The notes under the pieces: generated by a model | Databases searched by the model: none | Told to the model about the DNA's origin: nothing | What the model saw: only the letters and a program-made list of their open reading frames with translations | Assembly: GCA_964468435.1 (NCBI GenBank) | Contig: CAYXVE010000033.1 | Location: 1 to 57,585 of the forward strand | Origin: JBCCTX01 sp964468435 | GTDB lineage: Bacteria > Bacteroidota > Bacteroidia > J057 | Direction: 5' to 3' | Length of the DNA: 57,585 bases | Translations under genes and position numbers: made by a program | Shown: one piece after another, positions 1-8,773 of the stretch | Layout: each line of letters begins with the position of its first letter | Position numbering within the stretch: position 1 is the stretch's first letter

Positions 1-66
1 CCTATGATTCTTACCCTTTTGTAATGAAAGCTGGCAGTGCGACTGAAACGGTAACTTACACGCAAC

Positions 67-100
67 AAAAATGCCTTAACTAATCGATAGTCAAGGCATT
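67..100 (-). terminator. Rho-independent terminator of ssrA
   Basis: An inverted repeat with arms ATGCCTT (71-77) and AAGGCAT (93-99), extendable by one A-T pair, is followed on the minus strand by a run of five T. It lies about 25 bases beyond the mature 3' end of the tmRNA. Hairpin plus T-tract in this orientation fits an intrinsic terminator for ssrA. Confidence 0.75.
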
Positions 101-123
101 AATACATCATATCAGTTCACTTG

Positions 124-493
124 TGGAGACGGTGGGATTCGAACCCACGTCCGGAGAGAGCTATGCATGGCGTTCTACATGCTTAGTCGCTCTTTGATTT
201 TCCTGTCAGCCCCCGAGCGACAGGGTACTCAGACAAGAGGGTGTTGCTTAAGCTTATTCCAGGGTCGCAACAGTTCCTGGCAGCAGCCTGACTGTATTTG
301 GTGTGCCTCCCATATGGAACCCCGTAAGGCATAAAATTCCGGAAGACATCTTGCTAGCTAAGCTTCTTAGGCAGCAAGCGCGTAGTTAGATTCGCCGTTT
401 ATAGATTGCATCAAAGGATTCAAGTGGTCTCGGTGCCACCCACTGCATGCTTATACCATACACTAACCAACCCGTCAATACCAGGTCGTCCCC
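124..493 (-). ncRNA. ssrA: tmRNA (transfer-messenger RNA)
   Basis: tmRNA rescues stalled ribosomes with SmpB and tags the unfinished protein for proteolysis. Read on the minus strand, the 5' end GGGGACGACC (from 493) pairs its first seven bases with CGTCTCC near the 3' end, forming the tRNA-like acceptor stem. The T arm GGTTCGAATCC lies just inside. The tag reading frame at 396-367 encodes GESNYALAA followed by TAA, close to the tag sequences usual in Bacteroidota. The discriminator A is at 124. CCA is not encoded, since the next bases are CAA, so it must be added after transcription. The length of about 370 nt is normal. Gene ends are set by acceptor-stem pairing and could be off by a base. 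Confidence 0.95.
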
Positions 494-620
494 ATATGTA
501 AAAGAGCTACTCTTAATTACGGAATAGAGTTTAATAGGTTTTTTGGCAAATCACAAAAAGCAGTGTATCACAAAAGTCGTTTAATGTTGATCTACTTTGT
601 CTCCACTGTAAATAAGCCTC

Positions 621-1739
621 CTACTGCCCACTTCCGGGCTGCGTTGCCGCAGGACCTTCATTTCTGACCGTAAACGGATCACGCTCTACTTTCAACTGCA
701 GCATCAATTGCACCACCGGTTGATCAGGGTCGTTGGTGCGAACCGTAATCGTTTTGCGCTGCTGTCCCACACGACCTTGAGAATTGAAGGTTGCTACAAT
801 CTCAGAATGTTCTCCTGGTTTGATGATCTCATCCTTGGGTGCTGTCGCAGTACAACCGCAAGAAGCTTTCACAGACTCAATCTTCAGATCAGATTTGCCT
901 GTATTGGTAAACTGATATGCGTATGTGATTTTTTCTCCCTCAATAGCTGTACCTCCATCATAGGCCAGCGTTTCAAACTCGATATTGGGCATCATATCTT
1001 TTTCAACTGCAGAATAAGCAGCACTTCCCGTAACAGTCAGCGTCTTAGCTGCGTTTTGCGTTTCGTCTGTATTTAAGGTTAGCTCCTTAGAAAAAGGACC
1101 CCCCTGATCCCAGTGCTCTCCAATGGCAGTCAAAATGATCTTGCTGGTCTGACCTGGAGCCAGCTTAGACTGCTGAATGTTGACATTGAACATCTCTGGC
1201 ACATTCAGCTCATTGGTGAAGGTAATCTCTACCGGGCTTACATTTTTGATGTTAAATTCTGTTGAGTACATCTGATCTCGCTGCAAGTCAGGTATGTTGT
1301 AGTTGATTTTATCAAACGCTATTCCGCCGATCGTATGATTGTAACTGATCTGGTCAACAGGTTTCTCCACCTTTCCACGAATGCGAAGTACCACAGGTGT
1401 GGCGGCACTATCATAGTGTACCGTTACTGATTTATTGAAAGCACCAATACGTGCTGAGTTATACTTTACATTAATCTCACCGGTCTGTCCGGGAGCTACA
1501 GCATCTTGGGTATATGATGGAGTCGTACAACCACAGGATGCTTTTACGCGATTGAGCTTAATGGGCTCATCTGAAGCATTGGTGAAGGTAAACACGGTTT
1601 GAGTAGGATCATTTTGCTGAACCGTACCAAAGTCATGTACCATTTTATCAAATTGAATCTTAGGGCCATTTTCTTGTGCTATTGCCGAAAAGCACACGAG
1701 AGACATCGTCACAAATAGGAAGTAAGCTTTTCTATGCAT
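621..1739 (-). CDS. DUF1573 domain-containing secreted protein
   Basis: The protein of about 372 residues has two copies of the DUF1573 immunoglobulin-like domain. Each carries the family signature ASCGCT (in VKASCGCTTP and VKASCGCTATA) followed by a PG..(G/S)EI beta-strand pattern, one near the N-terminus and one near the C-terminus, with a related region between. DUF1573 is abundant in Bacteroidota envelope proteins; its molecular role is not established. I start it at the ATG at 1739 because that gives a typical signal peptide (MHRKAYFLF, ending SAIAQ). The frame is open 18 codons further upstream, but that extension would bury the signal. It is transcribed toward ssrA and divergently from the M16 genes. 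No lipobox is seen, so it is probably periplasmic. Confidence 0.85.
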   Translation of the reverse strand: MHRKAYFLFVTMSLVCFSAIAQENGPKIQFDKMVHDFGTVQQNDPTQTVFTFTNASDEPIKLNRVKASCGCTTPSYTQDAVAPGQTGEINVKYNSARIGAFNKSVTVHYDSAATPVVLRIRGKVEKPVDQISYNHTIGGIAFDKINYNIPDLQRDQMYSTEFNIKNVSPVEITFTNELNVPEMFNVNIQQSKLAPGQTSKIILTAIGEHWDQGGPFSKELTLNTDETQNAAKTLTVTGSAAYSAVEKDMMPNIEFETLAYDGGTAIEGEKITYAYQFTNTGKSDLKIESVKASCGCTATAPKDEIIKPGEHSEIVATFNSQGRVGQQRKTITVRTNDPDQPVVQLMLQLKVERDPFTVRNEGPAATQPGSGQ

Positions 1740-2082
1740 GGTAAATGTATTTATGTGTGAAATATATTGTAAATGTACGTTATTTTTATTCAAGATGTTA
1801 GTGTAATTTTAAAAGTATATTACATGCTTGTTGATTTGTAGACCAGGCTACCTGTATAGGTATGTATTCTTATTGAGAATTATGAATCACGAGATAACAA
1901 ATATTTACGACCTATTGCCTACCATTTATTTCCAACCTTTTGCTAATTTTTGAATCCTTTATGTTGTATTTGAATATACTAGCCCAACTTTTTTTGTATA
2001 AAGTTGTTACAAAAAGCAATAAAACCCGAATTTTTTAAAAAATTAATCGAATATGTTCATTAAACCATCAACTATTAAGTCT

Positions 2083-3429
2083 ATGAAACTATACCGTTTT
2101 GTCTGGGTAGGGCTATGCCTGTTTAGCTATGCTTTTGCACAGCAGGCTGATACCCGGCGCATTAATTTTATCGAATATGATCTGGACAATGGACTGCATG
2201 TGATTCTTCACGAAGATCACAGTTCGCCCGTCGTAGCAGTCTCTGTTTTGTACCATGTGGGATCGAAAAATGAAGATCCGGAACGTACAGGCTTTGCCCA
2301 TTTTTTCGAACACCTGATGTTTGAGGGAACCGAAAATATTGATCGTGGACAATACTTCAAAATTATTGAGGGTTCGGGAGGCACACTCAATGCCAGCACT
2401 TCTTTTGACAGGACATACTACTACGAGGTATTACCCTCCAATAAACTTGAGTTGGGCCTCTGGATGGAAGCAGAAAGAATGCTGCATGCTGTCATCGATA
2501 GCGTCGGCGTAGAAACTCAACGTAATGTCGTCAAAGAGGAACGTAGCCAGCGATATGATAACCAACCCTATGGTTCGGTCATTGAAGAAACCATGAAGAG
2601 AGCCTTCACAAAGCATCCTTACAACTGGACGCCGATCGGTTCTGTACAGTATATAGATCAAGCTACACTGGATGAATTTATGGAATTTTACGAAATTTTC
2701 TATGTACCCAACAATGCAACACTAACTGTTGCCGGGGATCTGGATGTAGAACAGACTAAGGAGTGGATCGAAAAGTATTTTGATCGCATTCCTAAAAGCG
2801 AACGTGAAATACCCCGCCCGGATATCGTAGAACCTCCATTGGGTGGAGAGGTCCGTGATACCATCTATGACAATATCCAGTTGCCTGCGATATTTCAGGC
2901 TTATCGTATTCCCGAGCAAGGGTCAGAGGACTACTATGCCCTGTCGATGTTATCTACCCTGATGGCAGGGGGAGAGAGTTCCAGATTGAACAAGTCTTTA
3001 GTAGACAAACAGCAATTAGCTGTGGCTGCTCAAACGATTCCTTTACCGACAGAAGATCCCGGATTGGCTATCGTACTTGCCATAGCAAATGTAGGAATAG
3101 ACCTAGAGAACCTGGAAACCGCCATTGATGAAGAAATCTCCCAGGTCATGAATGAACTCATTTCTGAACGTGAATTCCAGAAAATACGGAATCAGATGGA
3201 AAGCAATTTTGTTCAGTCCAATGCTTCAATGGCGGGAATTGCTCAAAGCCTGGCTAACTATCACGTGTACTATGGAGATGCCAACCTGATCAATACCGAA
3301 ATTGACCGCTTTATGCGTGTTACCAAGGAAGGGATACAGCGTGTAGCTCAGGAATACCTGGTCAAAAACAACCGCGTAGTATTACATTACCTTCCCAAAT
3401 CCATGCAACCCGGAAATGAAGGCAAATAA
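2083..3429 (+). CDS. M16 family zinc peptidase, catalytic subunit
   Basis: This is an insulinase/mitochondrial-processing-peptidase-like protein of about 448 residues. The inverted zinc motif HxxEH appears as HFFEH (residues 73-77), and the downstream third-ligand glutamate is in VVKEERS (about 152-153). An N-terminal M16 domain is followed by the C-terminal inactive half (Peptidase_M16_C). The start at 2083 gives a standard Sec signal peptide ending AFAQ; the in-frame ATG at 2053 would add ten residues and cannot be excluded. The next gene, 34 bp downstream, encodes an M16 protein without the zinc motif. Paired active and inactive M16 subunits acting as a periplasmic heterodimer are known in bacteria, so the two probably work together on peptides. 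Substrate unknown. Confidence 0.9.
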   Translation: MKLYRFVWVGLCLFSYAFAQQADTRRINFIEYDLDNGLHVILHEDHSSPVVAVSVLYHVGSKNEDPERTGFAHFFEHLMFEGTENIDRGQYFKIIEGSGGTLNASTSFDRTYYYEVLPSNKLELGLWMEAERMLHAVIDSVGVETQRNVVKEERSQRYDNQPYGSVIEETMKRAFTKHPYNWTPIGSVQYIDQATLDEFMEFYEIFYVPNNATLTVAGDLDVEQTKEWIEKYFDRIPKSEREIPRPDIVEPPLGGEVRDTIYDNIQLPAIFQAYRIPEQGSEDYYALSMLSTLMAGGESSRLNKSLVDKQQLAVAAQTIPLPTEDPGLAIVLAIANVGIDLENLETAIDEEISQVMNELISEREFQKIRNQMESNFVQSNASMAGIAQSLANYHVYYGDANLINTEIDRFMRVTKEGIQRVAQEYLVKNNRVVLHYLPKSMQPGNEGK

Positions 3430-3463
3430 ATAAAACCGTTAAACCTTACAATAAATAAGATAG

Positions 3464-5533
3464 ATGATGAAAAATATATTGCTAATATGCTTATTTTCAT
3501 TTGCTGTGTGCACGCTACAGGCACAAAATGAACTAGACAAAATGCCCAATCCCGGACCTGCTCCGGAAGTAAATATACCCACACCCGAAACATTTACCCT
3601 GGAAAATGGACTGAAAGTATTTGTGGTGGAAAACAACAAGCTTCCCAGAGTTGCTTTTCAGTTGTTGTTTGATCGAGATCCAGTCCTGGAAGGTGAAGCA
3701 GCGGGATACGTTTCCATGGCTGGACAACTGGTAGGGACCGGTACAGAAAGCCGCACCAAAGATCAAATTGATGAGGAAGTAGATTTTTTGGGGGCTGATC
3801 TATACACATCTTCTACAGGTGTATATGCAGCGTCTCTTAGTCGGTATACCGAAAAACTGGTCGAACTGATGGCTGATGTTGTGCTGAATGCTCAATTTAC
3901 CCAGGAAGAATTTGAGAAGATCAAAAAGCAAACCCTTTCTGGTTTGGCTGCTGAAAAAGAAAACCCTGACGCAATTGCAGCCGATATTTCCAACCTGGTA
4001 AACTTTGGACCAGATCATCCCTACGGTGAGTTTGATACGGAATCAACGGTTGACTATATTACCCTGAACAAATGCCAGGAATACTACAATACCTATTTCA
4101 AACCCAATATTGGTTATCTGGCCATCGTCGGGGATATCTCTGCTGAAAAAGCTGAGCAGCTTATCAAGGAATATTTTGGAAACTGGGCAAGATCGGAAGT
4201 TCCGGAGATGGAGTATCCTCAACCTGATAGACCAGAACAAACCCGTATTGCGTTGGTGGATCGTTCCAATGCCGTACAATCTATTGTAAGAGTAACCTAT
4301 CCTGTCAATCTCAAGCCTGGCAGCAATGACGCTATTACTACCAGTGTGATGAACAGTATTCTTGGAGGAAGCTTTTCTGGTAGGATTAACCAAAACCTGC
4401 GAGAAGATAAAGGGTATACATATGGGGCCAGATCTTATTTAAGTCCTGACAAGGAAATAGGTGAGTTCGGCGTAAGTACTTCAGTAAGAAATGAAGTTAC
4501 AGATAGTACGCTGCAGGAAATTATGTTTGAACTCAATCGAATAGTTGAGCAGCCTGTATTGACCGAGGAGCTTGAGCTTATCAAAGGTTATATGAGCGGC
4601 TCTTTCGCCCGCAGCCTGGAAGATCCTGAAACAGTAGCGGATTTTGCGATTAATACTGAGCGATATGGATTGCCTGCTGATTATTATCAGAATTACCTCA
4701 AAAACATTGATGCGGTGACAGTAGAAGATATTCAGGATGTAGCCCAAAAATACATTACTCCAAATAAGGCCCATATCGTAGTGGTAGGAAAAGGGTCGGC
4801 TATTGCAGATAAGATTTCGTCATTCGGAGAAATTACCTATTACCGGCCTACGGGTGAAATGTATGAGCCCGCGAAAATGGAAACACCTACTGACATGACA
4901 GCTGAAAAGGTGATCTCCAACTATGTAGAAGCTGTAGGAGGGGAAGAGGCATTGAATGAAATTGAAGATATGACCATGAAGATGTCATTTTCACAGCAAG
5001 GTATGGAAATTGCTATTACTTCCCAGAAGAAAAGCCCTGGTAAGTCCAAAACAGAGGTAGTTGCCATGGGGCAGACTTTTTCCAAAACAGTATTTGATGG
5101 ACAGAAGGGTAAGCAGTCAGGCATGCGGGGAGAGGCGATGTTGGAAGGTTCTACCCTAGAAGATGCCAGGTTAAGTGCATATCCCATACAAGAAATGGGG
5201 TTGGCTGAAGAAGGATATGAAGTTGAATTGGTGGGGGTTGAAGAAGTGGATGGAAAAGAGGCCTTCGTTGTAGAATGGGTAAGCCCGCTGGGTAATGTTT
5301 CTTCCCATTACTATGATGTTGATACAGGGTTGAAAATTCAGTCTGTTTCTACCACTGAAACTCCTCAGGGAGAAATGTCTCAGATCATTAAAATAGCTGG
5401 TTATCAGGAAGTCAATGGTGTAAAATTTCCTCAGGCTCTAACAACACAGATGGGCCCCCAGAATGTAGAAATGAGTGTAGATTCTATTGAGATCAATACG
5501 GGTCTCGCAGATGAGGAATTTGTTGTAGAATAA
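3464..5533 (+). CDS. M16 family non-catalytic subunit with C-terminal LolA-like domain
   Basis: The 689-residue protein has a signal peptide (MMKNILLI..., ending LQAQ) and the two-half M16 fold. The zinc motif is absent: the aligned region reads YVSMAGQLVG. The substrate-side motif of the inactive subunit is kept as LREDKGYTYGARSY. The last roughly 210 residues (from MTAEKVISNYVEAVGG) are an extra domain resembling the outer-membrane lipoprotein-sorting (LolA-like) beta fold often fused to M16 proteins in Bacteroidota. It follows the catalytic M16 gene by 34 bp, consistent with one operon and a heterodimer. Its stop codon overlaps by one base the first codon of a DUF1501 gene fragment. Family assignment is firm; the role of the C-terminal domain is inferred. 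Confidence 0.87.
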   Translation: MMKNILLICLFSFAVCTLQAQNELDKMPNPGPAPEVNIPTPETFTLENGLKVFVVENNKLPRVAFQLLFDRDPVLEGEAAGYVSMAGQLVGTGTESRTKDQIDEEVDFLGADLYTSSTGVYAASLSRYTEKLVELMADVVLNAQFTQEEFEKIKKQTLSGLAAEKENPDAIAADISNLVNFGPDHPYGEFDTESTVDYITLNKCQEYYNTYFKPNIGYLAIVGDISAEKAEQLIKEYFGNWARSEVPEMEYPQPDRPEQTRIALVDRSNAVQSIVRVTYPVNLKPGSNDAITTSVMNSILGGSFSGRINQNLREDKGYTYGARSYLSPDKEIGEFGVSTSVRNEVTDSTLQEIMFELNRIVEQPVLTEELELIKGYMSGSFARSLEDPETVADFAINTERYGLPADYYQNYLKNIDAVTVEDIQDVAQKYITPNKAHIVVVGKGSAIADKISSFGEITYYRPTGEMYEPAKMETPTDMTAEKVISNYVEAVGGEEALNEIEDMTMKMSFSQQGMEIAITSQKKSPGKSKTEVVAMGQTFSKTVFDGQKGKQSGMRGEAMLEGSTLEDARLSAYPIQEMGLAEEGYEVELVGVEEVDGKEAFVVEWVSPLGNVSSHYYDVDTGLKIQSVSTTETPQGEMSQIIKIAGYQEVNGVKFPQALTTQMGPQNVEMSVDSIEINTGLADEEFVVE

Positions 5534-5747
5534 TGGCTGGTGGAGGTTTCAAGCAGGGAATTTCTTACGGCGAGGCAGACGAAATGGGTTATGCAGGTGT
5601 GAAAGACCGTGTACATATTACGACCTGCAGGCTACTATACTTCATCAGATGGGGCTGGATCATGAGAGGCTTACTTTCCACTATCAGGGTAGGGATTTTC
5701 GCTTGACTGATGTTCATGGAAAAGTTGTACAGGATGTATTGAATTGA
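5533..5747 (+). pseudogene. C-terminal fragment of a second DUF1501 gene, frameshifted
   Basis: From the ATG at 5533, overlapping the M16 stop codon, the translation begins MAGGGFKQG and continues to VKDRVH at 5616. It then loses frame by one missing base near 5617-5618 and resumes as YDLQATIL..., through HYQGRDFRLTDVHGKVV, to TGA at 5745-5747. After correcting the frame, about 50 of 71 residues match the C-terminus of the intact DUF1501 gene ending at 10261, by my count. The first 400 or so codons are missing. It is therefore a decayed remnant of a DUF1501 paralogue. It lies just before a DUF1553 gene, whereas the intact copy lies just after, which suggests an ancestral tandem duplication of the pair followed by deletion. 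Confidence 0.88.
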
Positions 5748-5797
5748 TTTCACAAATCCTGGCAAATTTTCTATCTTATGCCAAAGCTAATATTAAG

Positions 5798-8563
5798 ATG
5801 TTTCAAAAAAAACTGATTGCTGCTTCGCTGTCTGTTATCCTGGCAGTTGCTGTCGGGGGAATAGGATACAGCTACTTTCATACTCCCTCAGTCAATTTTA
5901 ATGAAGAAATACGTCCGATCCTCAACAATAAATGTATGCGCTGTCATGGAGGGGTGAAACGCAGTGGTGGATTGAGCTTATTGTTTCGTTCAGAGGCATT
6001 AGCGGAAAATGAATCCGGGCTGCCTGCTATTATTCCTGGGGATGTGGCAGGCAGTGAGATGATCAAACGGATCAGACATACTGATCCTGAGCTTAGGATG
6101 CCCCTCGATGGAGAGCCGTTGAATGAAGAAGAAATTGCTTTATTGGAAAAGTGGATCGAAAATGGTGCGGAGTGGGAACAACACTGGGCCTATGCACCTC
6201 CTGAAAAGCCTGAAATACCCCCTGTAAAGCGATTTTCCTGGACAACTAACCCCATAGATCATTTTGTAGTTGCAAAACAAGAGAAAAGGGGTTTAGTGCC
6301 GGCTAATCAGAGTGACAAAGCAATTCTTCTACGCAGGCTGAGCCTGGATCTTACTGGGCTGCCACCTACCTGGGAAGAGGTAGTGGCATTTGAAGCAGAT
6401 GAATCGGAAAATGCCTATGAAAAACGGTTGGATCAACTGCTGGAATCTCCACGATTTGGGGAAAAATGGGCTTCAATGTGGCTGGATCTGGCGCGTTATG
6501 CTGATTCCAAAGGCTATGAAAAAGATCCTCACCGAACGATCTCGCAGTATAGAGACTGGGTAATCCAGGCTTTCAATGAAAATATGCCCTTTGACCAGTT
6601 TACAATAGAACAACTGGCAGGGGATCTGCTTCCAGCACCAGAACGAGAGCAGCTTATCGCTACGGCATTTCACCGCAATACCATGAATAATACAGAAGGA
6701 GGTACCGAAGACGAAGAATACCGTGTGGCAGCAGTGTTAGACCGTGTCAATACCACCTGGACGGTCTGGCAAGGTACTACCATGGAATGTGTCCAATGCC
6801 ACAGCCACCCTTATGATCCCTTTTTACAAAAGGATTATTACCGCTCTTACGCCTTTTTTAACCAGACCAAAGATGCTGACCTGACCCATGAATTTCCCGT
6901 ATTAGTACAATATCCGCCTCAGTTGGATTCAGCCATACGGTCTGTCATTTCCAAGATTAGAACATATCCTGCTTATCAGCATATTTCTCAGCATGCCCCA
7001 CTAACAAGCCAGATACAAGATGCACTTTATCCCACTCTGATCCCTGGAGATTGTGATGACTTTAATGATGTGACGATTAATGGCAACCGTTCCATCACCA
7101 ACTGGACTACCAATCCCAATAATATTTCCGATAAGGAATTTATGTTCATGTTTGAGGATATAGACCTGGCAAATGTAACCCACATTTCTTATCAATATAC
7201 AAGCATAGGCAGTGAGGGTACGCTGGAATTGGTCCTTGACCACCCTAATGGAGAGCAACTCCACCACATCAACTTTACCAAGGCTAAAGATGGTATCAGA
7301 AAGGTTGCTTTAAATGGGGTATCGGGTGTTCACGATCTGTACTTCTTGATGGATAACCGGCTGGTGAATGAACCCGAAGGAAAATATACCCTTAAAGAAA
7401 TACGTCTTCTTCAGGAAGGATCATATCCTGATCCTATACTCATGGCTTATCAGGATAGTTTGAAATATTACTATCTGGAAACCCATGCCCCAGAGATTCC
7501 CATTATGCGAGAGCGTACAGAAGAGAATCTTCGTCAGACACGCGAGTTTATACGTGGTAACTGGATGGTTCCCGGAGATACTGTACATTCCAATGTGCCG
7601 GGATCACTTCCTGGCATGTCTTCAGATTATTCTCGAGATAGATTGGGGTTTGCTCAGTGGCTGGTCAGTCAGGACAATCCGTTGACGTCCCGTGTTATCG
7701 TCAACCGGTTTTGGAGTGAGATATTCGGGCGTGGTATTGTAGAAACGACCGAAGACTTTGGTACACAAGGGATTCCTCCTACCCATCCTGAACTGCTTGA
7801 TTGGCTGGCAGTTCATTTCCAACAAGACCTTCAATGGGACATGAAAGCACTTTTAAAACTCATAGTTATGTCTTCTACTTACCGTCAAAGTGCTGTTGCT
7901 GAGCCTAACATGATAGCCAGAGACCCTGAAAACAAGTGGTTGACCAGGGGGGCTAGAATTCGGCTGACATCAGAACAAGTTAGGGATCAGGCATTGGCGG
8001 TCAGTGGCCTGCTTAGTGATAAGATGTATGGTCCGCCTGTGATGCCTCCTCAACCTGACAATGTTTGGCAGGTTGTATATAGTGGGATGCAATGGAAAGA
8101 AAGCAAAGGAGAAGACCGCTACCGAAGAGCGATCTACACCTATTTTAGGCGTACCAGTCCCTATCCATCTATGACAACCTTTGACAGCCCCAGCCGCGAA
8201 TTCTGTGTCAGCCGACGCATTCGTACTAATACACCTTTACAGGCATTGATAACGCTAAACGATACCGTGTATGTGGAAGCTGCGGCTGCATTAGCACGTA
8301 GAATGATTAAGGCGGGAGCATCTTTGCAGGATCAGATTACAGTCGGTTATCAAATGGCTCTCATGCAGACCCCAGATGCTGAAACGCTGAGTATTTTGGA
8401 AAATCTTTATCATGAAGCCCGTAAGGATACAGACATATCGATGAAGGGTCAGCAACATATACACTTTGTTAGCGACCGTAGTAAAGCAAACAAGCACCAC
8501 GATGCCTTGAGCATCGTCGCCAGCGCGATTATGAACCTGGATAGTTTTATTATGAAGGAGTGA
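5798..8563 (+). CDS. Planctomycete-type cytochrome c, PSCyt1/DUF1549/DUF1553 protein
   Basis: The protein of about 921 residues has an N-terminal hydrophobic anchor, then a PSCyt1 domain with heme motif CMRCH (residues 46-50). DUF1549 starts near WTTNPIDHFV and contains a second CxxCH, CVQCH (331-335). A middle insert of about 200 residues follows, then DUF1553 (FAQWLVSQDNPLTSRV onward) with the terminal TPLQALITLND motif. The two CxxCH motifs predict c-type heme, so it should be exported. I start at the ATG at 5798; the frame upstream (TTG at 5744) overlaps the DUF1501 remnant. Genes of this family are nearly always followed by a DUF1501 gene, as here. The biochemical role is unproven; they are often found with polysaccharide-degradation genes. 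Confidence 0.88.
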   Translation: MFQKKLIAASLSVILAVAVGGIGYSYFHTPSVNFNEEIRPILNNKCMRCHGGVKRSGGLSLLFRSEALAENESGLPAIIPGDVAGSEMIKRIRHTDPELRMPLDGEPLNEEEIALLEKWIENGAEWEQHWAYAPPEKPEIPPVKRFSWTTNPIDHFVVAKQEKRGLVPANQSDKAILLRRLSLDLTGLPPTWEEVVAFEADESENAYEKRLDQLLESPRFGEKWASMWLDLARYADSKGYEKDPHRTISQYRDWVIQAFNENMPFDQFTIEQLAGDLLPAPEREQLIATAFHRNTMNNTEGGTEDEEYRVAAVLDRVNTTWTVWQGTTMECVQCHSHPYDPFLQKDYYRSYAFFNQTKDADLTHEFPVLVQYPPQLDSAIRSVISKIRTYPAYQHISQHAPLTSQIQDALYPTLIPGDCDDFNDVTINGNRSITNWTTNPNNISDKEFMFMFEDIDLANVTHISYQYTSIGSEGTLELVLDHPNGEQLHHINFTKAKDGIRKVALNGVSGVHDLYFLMDNRLVNEPEGKYTLKEIRLLQEGSYPDPILMAYQDSLKYYYLETHAPEIPIMRERTEENLRQTREFIRGNWMVPGDTVHSNVPGSLPGMSSDYSRDRLGFAQWLVSQDNPLTSRVIVNRFWSEIFGRGIVETTEDFGTQGIPPTHPELLDWLAVHFQQDLQWDMKALLKLIVMSSTYRQSAVAEPNMIARDPENKWLTRGARIRLTSEQVRDQALAVSGLLSDKMYGPPVMPPQPDNVWQVVYSGMQWKESKGEDRYRRAIYTYFRRTSPYPSMTTFDSPSREFCVSRRIRTNTPLQALITLNDTVYVEAAAALARRMIKAGASLQDQITVGYQMALMQTPDAETLSILENLYHEARKDTDISMKGQQHIHFVSDRSKANKHHDALSIVASAIMNLDSFIMKE

Positions 8564-8773
8564 GTTTGATGTCTGTGGCCGGAATATCTATAATTATGAA
8601 CCTAATACCCAACATCAAGACCATGTTTTCCTACTACAAATCGCTGGGAAGTCGCTATCTGTACTCCGGGGAGAGTCTGAGGCTTTTAACCGGCAAAGAT
8701 TTTCCTAGCTCAAACATTTTATGGATAATTGATATCAATGAAGACCTGCCAGGTCAAATGAAATAAGTACAAT

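Noticed and set aside
708..1076. 122-codon plus-strand frame over the DUF1573 gene
   Set aside because: It is antisense to a well-supported gene with two conserved domains and has no motifs of its own.
8560..8766. 68-codon frame between the DUF1553 and DUF1501 genes
   Set aside because: It starts from GTG inside the upstream gene end, has no recognisable domain, and a second frame in the same gap is open for similar length.
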